From Ereboglobus luteus (lineage in GTDB: Bacteria > Verrucomicrobiota > Verrucomicrobiia > Opitutales > Opitutaceae), in the NCBI RefSeq assembly GCF_003096195.1, contig NZ_CP023004.1, positions 1,840,501 through 1,904,500 on the forward strand: DNA of 64,000 nt. Direction: 5' to 3'. Shown here piece after piece: positions 59,209 through 64,000 of this stretch. A model generated the notes under the pieces. That model saw only the letters and a program-made list of their open reading frames with translations, made no database searches and was not told where the DNA came from. The translations under genes were made by a program, and so were the position numbers. The first letter of the stretch is position 1. The number at the start of each line of letters is the position of its first letter.

Positions 59209-62200
59209 GCCTCCACAAAGAAATCTCCTTCGAAAACGAAATTTGCGCGCATCTCGCCGCGCATGGCTGGCTCTACGCGGAGGGTGATGCCGCGCGCTAC
59301 GACCGCGCTCGCGCGCTGTTCCCGTCCGACGCACTCGAATGGCTGCAACAAACCCAGCCCGACGCCTGGAAAATTCTTATCAAAAACCACGGCACCGCCG
59401 CCGCCGACACCGTGCTCAACCGTCTGCGCGCCGAACTCGACAAGCGCGGCACGCTCGACGTGCTCCGCAACGGCATCGAGCTCATCGGCCTGCGCGCGCC
59501 GCTCAAGCTCGCGCAGTTCAAGCCCGCCTTCGACATCAACCCCGACATCCTCGCGCGCTACCAGGCCAACCGCCTGCGCGTCGTCCGGCAGGTGCGCTAC
59601 TCGCTGCACAACGAAAACAGCATCGACCTCGTCCTGTTCCTCAACGGCATCCCCGTCGCCACGGTCGAGTTGAAAACCGATTTCACGCAATCGCTCGGCG
59701 ACGCCATCGACCAATACCGTTACGACCGCGACCCGCAACCCAAGGGCCAAAACGCCGAGCCTCTTCTCGATTTCCCGCGCGGCGCGCTCGTGCATTTCGC
59801 CGTCAGCAACCGCGAGGTCTCCATGACCACGCACCTCAAGGGCAAGGCGACTCACTTCCTGCCCTTCAACCAGGGCGACAAGGACGGCGCGGGCAACCCC
59901 GCCAATCCCGACGGGCACCCCACCGCCTATCTCTGGGAAAAGATCTGGGCACGCGAAAGTTGGCTCGAAATTCTGGGGCGCTACCTCATCGCTCAACGCG
60001 ACGACAAAAGGAAAATCGAAAAAATCATCTTCCCGCGCTATCACCAACTCGACGCCACGCGCAAGCTGCAAGCCGCCGTGCTCGCCGACGGCGCGGGCGC
60101 GAAATACCTCATTCAGCACTCCGCCGGCTCAGGCAAAACCAACTCCATCGCCTGGAGCGCGCACTTCCTCTCCGAATTGCACGACGCGCGTGGCGACAAG
60201 GTTTTCGACAGCGTGCTCGTCATCTCCGACCGCAACGTCATCGACAAGCAGCTTCAGGAGGCGATCTTCGGCTTCCAGCGCCAGACCGGCGTTGTCGCGC
60301 TGGTCACCAACAAGGAATGCAGCAAGAGCGCCGCGCTCGCCGAGGCGCTTTCCGGCGACAAAAAAATCGTTGTCTGCACCATCCAGACCTTTCCCTTCGC
60401 CATCGAGGAAGTGCGCCGCCTCGCCGCGACGCAGGGCAAGCGCTTCGCCGTCATCGCCGACGAGGCGCACAGCTCGCAAACCGGCGAGGCCGCCGCGAAA
60501 CTCAAGCTCGTGCTCTCCGCCGAGGAGCTTGACGCGCTCAAGGACGGCGGCGAAGTGGGCGTTGACGACATCCTCGCCGCGCAAATGGCGAACCGCGCCG
60601 CCGAAAGCGGCATCACCTACGTCGCCTTCACCGCCACGCCCAAGGCCAAGACGCTGGAAATCTTCGGCACGCGCCCCGACCCCGCAAAACCCGCCGGCGA
60701 TGGCAACCTGCCCGCGCCCTTCCACATCTACTCCATGCGCCAGGCCATCGAGGAGGAATTCATCCTCGACGTGCTGCTAAACTACACCAGCTACAAACTC
60801 GCCTTCCGCCTCGCGCACAACGGCAGGGACCTTGACGACAAAACTGTCGAGCGCTCCGCCGCGCTCAAGGGCATCATGGGCTGGGTGCGCCTGCACCCCT
60901 ACAACATCGCGCAAAAAGTCGCCATTGTCGTCGAGCACTTCCGCAAAACAGTCGCGCCGCTGCTCAACGGCAAGGCGAAGGCGATGGTCGTGGTCGGCAG
61001 CCGTGTCGAGGCCGTGCGATGGAAACTCGCCGTCGAAAAATACATCAAGGGGCACGGCTACAAAATCGGCGCGCTTGTCGCCTTTTCCGGCGAGGTAAAC
61101 GACCCCGAATCCGGCCCCGATGCGCTCAAGGAAACCAGCGCCGCGCTCAACCCCAACCTCAAGGGCCGCGATATCCGTGAGGCGTTCAAGGGCGACGAAT
61201 ACCAAATCCTGCTCGTCGCGAACAAATTCCAGACCGGTTTTGACCAGCCGCTCCTCTGCGGCATGTATGTGGACAAACGTCTCGACGGCATCCAGGCCGT
61301 GCAAACCCTCTCGCGCCTCAACCGCGCGTATCCCAACAAGGCGACTTACATTCTCGATTTCGTGAACGACGCGACGGAAATCCTAGCCGCCTTCAAAACC
61401 TATCACACGACCGCCACGCTCTCCGGCGTCACCGACCCGAATATCGTTTTCGACCTGCGCGCCAAACTCGACGACGCCGGACATTACAATGAAAACGAAA
61501 TCGAGCGCGTTGTCGCCGCCGAGTTGGATCCCAACTCGCAGCAAAGCGACCTCGTCAAGGCCATCGAGCCCGTTGCCGACCGGATCGTGCGCACCTACAA
61601 GGCGTTTCAGGACGCGCGCAAGAGTGCCCTCGAAAGAAACGACGAGGCCGACGCGAAAACGGCAAAAGACGGCATGGACACCCTGATCCTTTTCCGAGGC
61701 GACCTCGGCGCCTACATCCGCCTCTACGCGTTTCTCTCGCAAATCTTCAACTACGAAAACACCGGCATCGAAAAGCGCGCGATCTTCTACAAGCGCCTGC
61801 TCCCGTTGCTCAAGTTTGAGCGCGAACGCGACGGTCTCGACCTGTCGAGTGTCGTGCTCACGCATCACCACCTGAAAAACCCCGGCAGGCGCGCCATGCC
61901 GCTCGCGGGTGGCGACACGCCGACGCTCGACCCCATGACCGAGGCGGGCGGCGGCTCGGTAAAGGACAAGCAGAAAGTTTATCTGGCAGAGCTAATAGAA
62001 AAATTGAACGACCTGTTCGGGAGCGAGATCACGGAGAACGACAAGTTGAGCTACGTGAACGGCACCTTGATCAACAAGCTCACCGAGTCGGAGACATTGC
62101 GGCAGCAGGCGGCCAGCAACACAAAGGAGCAGTTTGCCAACTCGCCCGACTTGATGACCGAGTTCAAAAACGCGATCATCGCCTCCTACGACGCGCATTC

Positions 62201-62309
62201 AGTGATGAGCGCCAGGGCGCTCAATTCCACGGACGTATTGAAGAGCCTTTTGGAAATTTCGCTCAACCACCTGCAATTGTGGGAACGCCTGCGCAACAAG
62301 GCGGCGTAG
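59205..62309 (+). CDS. hsdR: Type I restriction-modification endonuclease HsdR
   Basis: A 1034-residue restriction subunit. The N-terminal nuclease domain has DLVLFLNGIPVATVELKT, which carries the PD-(D/E)XK catalytic residues. The SF2 translocase motor follows, with Walker A HSAGSGKTNS (about residues 305-314) and motif II DEAHSS. The C-terminal helical region that binds the methyltransferase core is complete. Frame and length are normal. The ATG at 59205 overlaps the stop of the preceding remnant frame (ATGA). With hsdM broken, cleavage should be off even though hsdR and hsdS look intact. Confidence 0.95.
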   Translation: MSLHKEISFENEICAHLAAHGWLYAEGDAARYDRARALFPSDALEWLQQTQPDAWKILIKNHGTAAADTVLNRLRAELDKRGTLDVLRNGIELIGLRAPLKLAQFKPAFDINPDILARYQANRLRVVRQVRYSLHNENSIDLVLFLNGIPVATVELKTDFTQSLGDAIDQYRYDRDPQPKGQNAEPLLDFPRGALVHFAVSNREVSMTTHLKGKATHFLPFNQGDKDGAGNPANPDGHPTAYLWEKIWARESWLEILGRYLIAQRDDKRKIEKIIFPRYHQLDATRKLQAAVLADGAGAKYLIQHSAGSGKTNSIAWSAHFLSELHDARGDKVFDSVLVISDRNVIDKQLQEAIFGFQRQTGVVALVTNKECSKSAALAEALSGDKKIVVCTIQTFPFAIEEVRRLAATQGKRFAVIADEAHSSQTGEAAAKLKLVLSAEELDALKDGGEVGVDDILAAQMANRAAESGITYVAFTATPKAKTLEIFGTRPDPAKPAGDGNLPAPFHIYSMRQAIEEEFILDVLLNYTSYKLAFRLAHNGRDLDDKTVERSAALKGIMGWVRLHPYNIAQKVAIVVEHFRKTVAPLLNGKAKAMVVVGSRVEAVRWKLAVEKYIKGHGYKIGALVAFSGEVNDPESGPDALKETSAALNPNLKGRDIREAFKGDEYQILLVANKFQTGFDQPLLCGMYVDKRLDGIQAVQTLSRLNRAYPNKATYILDFVNDATEILAAFKTYHTTATLSGVTDPNIVFDLRAKLDDAGHYNENEIERVVAAELDPNSQQSDLVKAIEPVADRIVRTYKAFQDARKSALERNDEADAKTAKDGMDTLILFRGDLGAYIRLYAFLSQIFNYENTGIEKRAIFYKRLLPLLKFERERDGLDLSSVVLTHHHLKNPGRRAMPLAGGDTPTLDPMTEAGGGSVKDKQKVYLAELIEKLNDLFGSEITENDKLSYVNGTLINKLTESETLRQQAASNTKEQFANSPDLMTEFKNAIIASYDAHSVMSARALNSTDVLKSLLEISLNHLQLWERLRNKAA

Positions 62310-62496
62310 GATTGGCGGCACGGGATGCAAACGCGCCCGCTTGTCCCGCGATGTGTCACCTCATTAGCGGCACATGTGTTACCTTTATTGCGGGACGTTA
62401 CACGGAAGCCTCGCCCTACCAAAAGGCATTTTTGCGACAATCAACTGAACATGCTCCAAAGAATAAATCTCTTTCGTAAATGACATAACGCCCATC

Positions 62497-62588
62497 GTTA
62501 TTTCAGAAATTGGCCATTTTTTTAAATTAAACGTTCGATTTTTTGAAATAACCAAGGCATTTAATTCAGAAACAAAGCTTTTTCTGAA
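62497..62588 (+). promoter_or_regulatory. Cluster of TTCAGAAA boxes and dyads before the Fic gene
   Basis: TTCAGAAA occurs at 62502-62509 and 62565-62572, and its complement TTTCTGAA at 62581-62588, ending two bases before the Fic ATG. The latter two form a dyad with an 8-base spacer over the ribosome-binding region. A second perfect 9-bp dyad, GTTATTTCA (62497) and TGAAATAAC (62544), overlaps. Probable operator. The upstream bases 62310-62496 contain no gene. Confidence 0.5.
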
Positions 62589-62590
62589 AA

Positions 62591-63724
62591 ATGAATATTT
62601 CCACATTCCAAGCCGGACGCTACGAACAACGTTTTGAATACAAGGCGTTCCTGCCTGAATTGGTTCGCCACGAATGGGAAGTCGAAGATGCCGAATTGAC
62701 CGATTTGCTGGGGCGGGCAGACCGGGCGCTGGGCGAATTGAACGCCTTTGCCCAATTGATTCCCGACATCGACTTTTTTATCCAGATGCACGTGGCAAAG
62801 GAAGCCACGCAATCGGGTCGCATCGAAGGCACTCAAACAGGAATTGAAGACGCCTTCAAGGACGCGGTCGACTTGGATCCGGAGGCCAGGGACGACTGGG
62901 CGGAAGTCCAAAACTATATCCGTGCAATCAATTTCGCAATCGGGTCGCTTGACCGGCTTCCGTTTTCAAACCGCCTGCTAAAAGAAACCCATGCGGTGCT
63001 TCTGGAAGGCACGCGCGGGCGGCACAAACAACCGGGCGAGTTTCGAACTAGCCAGAACTGGATCGGCGTGAGCTTGAAAAACGCCGCCTTTGTGCCTCCC
63101 CATCATGAGCATGTGGCGGAGTTGATGAGCGACTTGGAGCAGTTGCTGAATGACAGGACGATTTTTGCGCATCCATTGGTCCGCATCGCGATCGCCCATT
63201 ATCAATTTGAAACCATTCATCCTTTTCTGGATGGAAACGGGCGCTTGGGACGACTGATGATTTCCCTGTATCTGGCCGCAACGGGGTTGCTTAAAAAGCC
63301 CGCGCTGTATTTGTCCGACTATTTTGAACGGAACAAGACGGCGTATGTGGATCACATGATGGCTGTGCGGCACGGCGGCCACTTGCGGGAATGGCTGGTA
63401 TTTTTCCTGCATGGGGTCGAGGAAACCGCGCGAGCCTCGGCCGGAGTTTTCCAATCCATCATCAAACTCAAGCAACGCATTGACACCGATGTGCTGCCCT
63501 GCTTCAGCACGCGACGCCTGTCAACGGCGCGCCTGCTCATGCGCCACCTTTATGCCCGGCCGGTTATTGATGTGAAAAAAGCGATGCTGGCCGTCGGCAC
63601 AACCATCAACACCGTCTCCAGCATCATCAATGACCTCGTGACCGCTGGAGTTTTGACCGAAGTGACCGGTCAGCGCAGAAACCGGCTTTTTGTTTTCCAC
63701 GATTATCTCGCCCTATTCAAATGA
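62591..63724 (+). CDS. Fic-domain AMP-transferase with C-terminal winged helix
   Basis: A 377-residue Fic protein. The N-terminal Fic_N-like region carries an inhibitory motif S75-x-x-x-E79-G80, which in class II Fic proteins blocks ATP until relieved. The catalytic motif HPFLDGNGR is at 210-218, and a C-terminal winged helix (about 325-375, INTVSSIINDLVTAGVLTE) follows. Fic enzymes attach AMP to target proteins. The C-terminal DNA-binding domain and the symmetrical boxes over its own start suggest autoregulation. It follows hsdR by 281 bases and may not belong to that operon. Confidence 0.92.
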   Translation: MNISTFQAGRYEQRFEYKAFLPELVRHEWEVEDAELTDLLGRADRALGELNAFAQLIPDIDFFIQMHVAKEATQSGRIEGTQTGIEDAFKDAVDLDPEARDDWAEVQNYIRAINFAIGSLDRLPFSNRLLKETHAVLLEGTRGRHKQPGEFRTSQNWIGVSLKNAAFVPPHHEHVAELMSDLEQLLNDRTIFAHPLVRIAIAHYQFETIHPFLDGNGRLGRLMISLYLAATGLLKKPALYLSDYFERNKTAYVDHMMAVRHGGHLREWLVFFLHGVEETARASAGVFQSIIKLKQRIDTDVLPCFSTRRLSTARLLMRHLYARPVIDVKKAMLAVGTTINTVSSIINDLVTAGVLTEVTGQRRNRLFVFHDYLALFK

Positions 63725-63782
63725 GTGAAAACCTATTTCGAAAGCCGGGTCTCATTAATTTTTGCATTTAATATACGCAACA

Positions 63783-63821
63783 AAGCCGCGAAAGGGCAAC
63801 GCACGGTCCCTTCGCGGCCTT
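63783..63821. terminator. Stem-loop between convergent genes, possible bidirectional terminator
   Basis: AAGCCGCGAAAGGG (63783-63796) can pair with CCCTTCGCGGCCTT (63808-63821) with one bulge around an 11-base loop. T-runs on either side are short. The position between the Fic stop and an opposing frame suits a shared terminator. Confidence 0.55.
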
Positions 63822-63841
63822 GTGTTGGCGTGCGCGGATTC

Positions 63842-64000
63842 TCACGCGAACTCGCAATACACCGGCTCATACATCTTGGCCTTGATGTCGATAGGGGCAA
63901 AAAATGTGCGGCTGATCATGCCGGACTGTTTTATATTTCGCTTTTTTTCATTGAACGAGATGCTGAATTGAGAGCGCATCAATTTCGATTTGTTCTGTAA
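63842..64000 (-). CDS. Possible 3' end of an opposing gene
   Basis: On the minus strand a frame of 52 codons is open from the window edge to TGA at 63844-63842, ending AKMYEPVYCEFA. The residues are protein-like and no stop interrupts the frame, but the fragment is too short to identify. It is convergent with the Fic gene across a stem-loop. An open plus-strand frame covering the same bases looks less convincing. Confidence 0.35.
   Translation of the reverse strand, partial: LQNKSKLMRSQFSISFNEKKRNIKQSGMISRTFFAPIDIKAKMYEPVYCEFA

Noticed and set aside
53280-62309. Integration of the restriction island into tRNA-Arg
   Set aside because: The island is on the 5' side of the tRNA, no integrase gene is present, and I found no repeat of the tRNA 3' end at the far border.

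Overview
The window reads as a stretch of chromosome from a GC-rich Gram-negative bacterium, most likely a member of the Verrucomicrobiota (Opitutaceae-like). That assignment is inference from gene content and style: PPi-dependent phosphofructokinase, DUF1080, DUF2851 and DUF3299 proteins, GH78 and GH2 glycosidases, a GxxExxY protein, many lipoproteins, and frequent GTG/TTG starts. No rRNA gene or phylogenetic marker beyond partial rpoC was available to prove it.

Layout. 1-3438: the 3' part of rpoC and its terminator. 3.5-6 kb: a lipoprotein, a Doc/AbrB toxin-antitoxin pair, a membrane-anchored repeat protein and tRNA-Pro(UGG). 6.1-10.9 kb: LysM protein, NUDIX hydrolase overlapping a MetW-like methyltransferase, an OPT transporter and a small membrane protein. 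10.9-16.4 kb: a secreted protein of unknown family, the remains of a cysteine-rich secreted protein, and a secreted alpha-L-rhamnosidase. 16.5-19.8 kb: carboxy-terminal protease, then a small lipoprotein behind a near-consensus sigma-54 promoter. 19.8-31.4 kb: mostly housekeeping genes (DUF2851, SPFH protein, YchJ-like, PPi-PFK, HrpB, PlsY, LipA, UPF0173 hydrolase) plus a cupin and a DUF1080 lipoprotein. 31.4-51.7 kb: ECF sigma factor, UvrB, glycerate kinase, a lipoyl/E3-binding/FabH fusion, LysR regulator, YggS, SIMPL protein, GH2 enzyme, EamA transporter, TatC, a type IIA topoisomerase A subunit, a sigma/putative anti-sigma/sensor trio, MgtC-like protein and Hsp15. 51.7-53.4 kb: a GlcD-type oxidase and tRNA-Arg(CCU). 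53.5-64 kb: a type I restriction-modification island with accessory genes, and a Fic protein.

The defence island is the most complex part. The order is hsdM - GxxExxY protein - hsdS - OLD-like ATPase/TOPRIM nuclease - a remnant of another gene - hsdR, and almost every junction is a 4-base ATGA start/stop overlap. hsdM is broken by one extra C in a C6 run and the ATPase by one missing A in an A6 run, while I saw no frameshift in the other recognised genes. A roughly 25-bp GC-rich repeat occurs three times in the island: an inverted pair inside the 3' end of the GxxExxY gene, and one copy just before hsdR, where it follows the first 22 codons of a lost gene.

The most unusual single protein is at 35813-37345. 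It has the layout of a 2-oxoacid dehydrogenase E2 subunit (lipoyl domain, Pro/Ala linker, E3-binding domain), but a complete FabH-type ketoacyl-ACP synthase III replaces the acyltransferase. The second notable point is RpoC, where three of the four cysteines of the conserved C-terminal zinc site are replaced.
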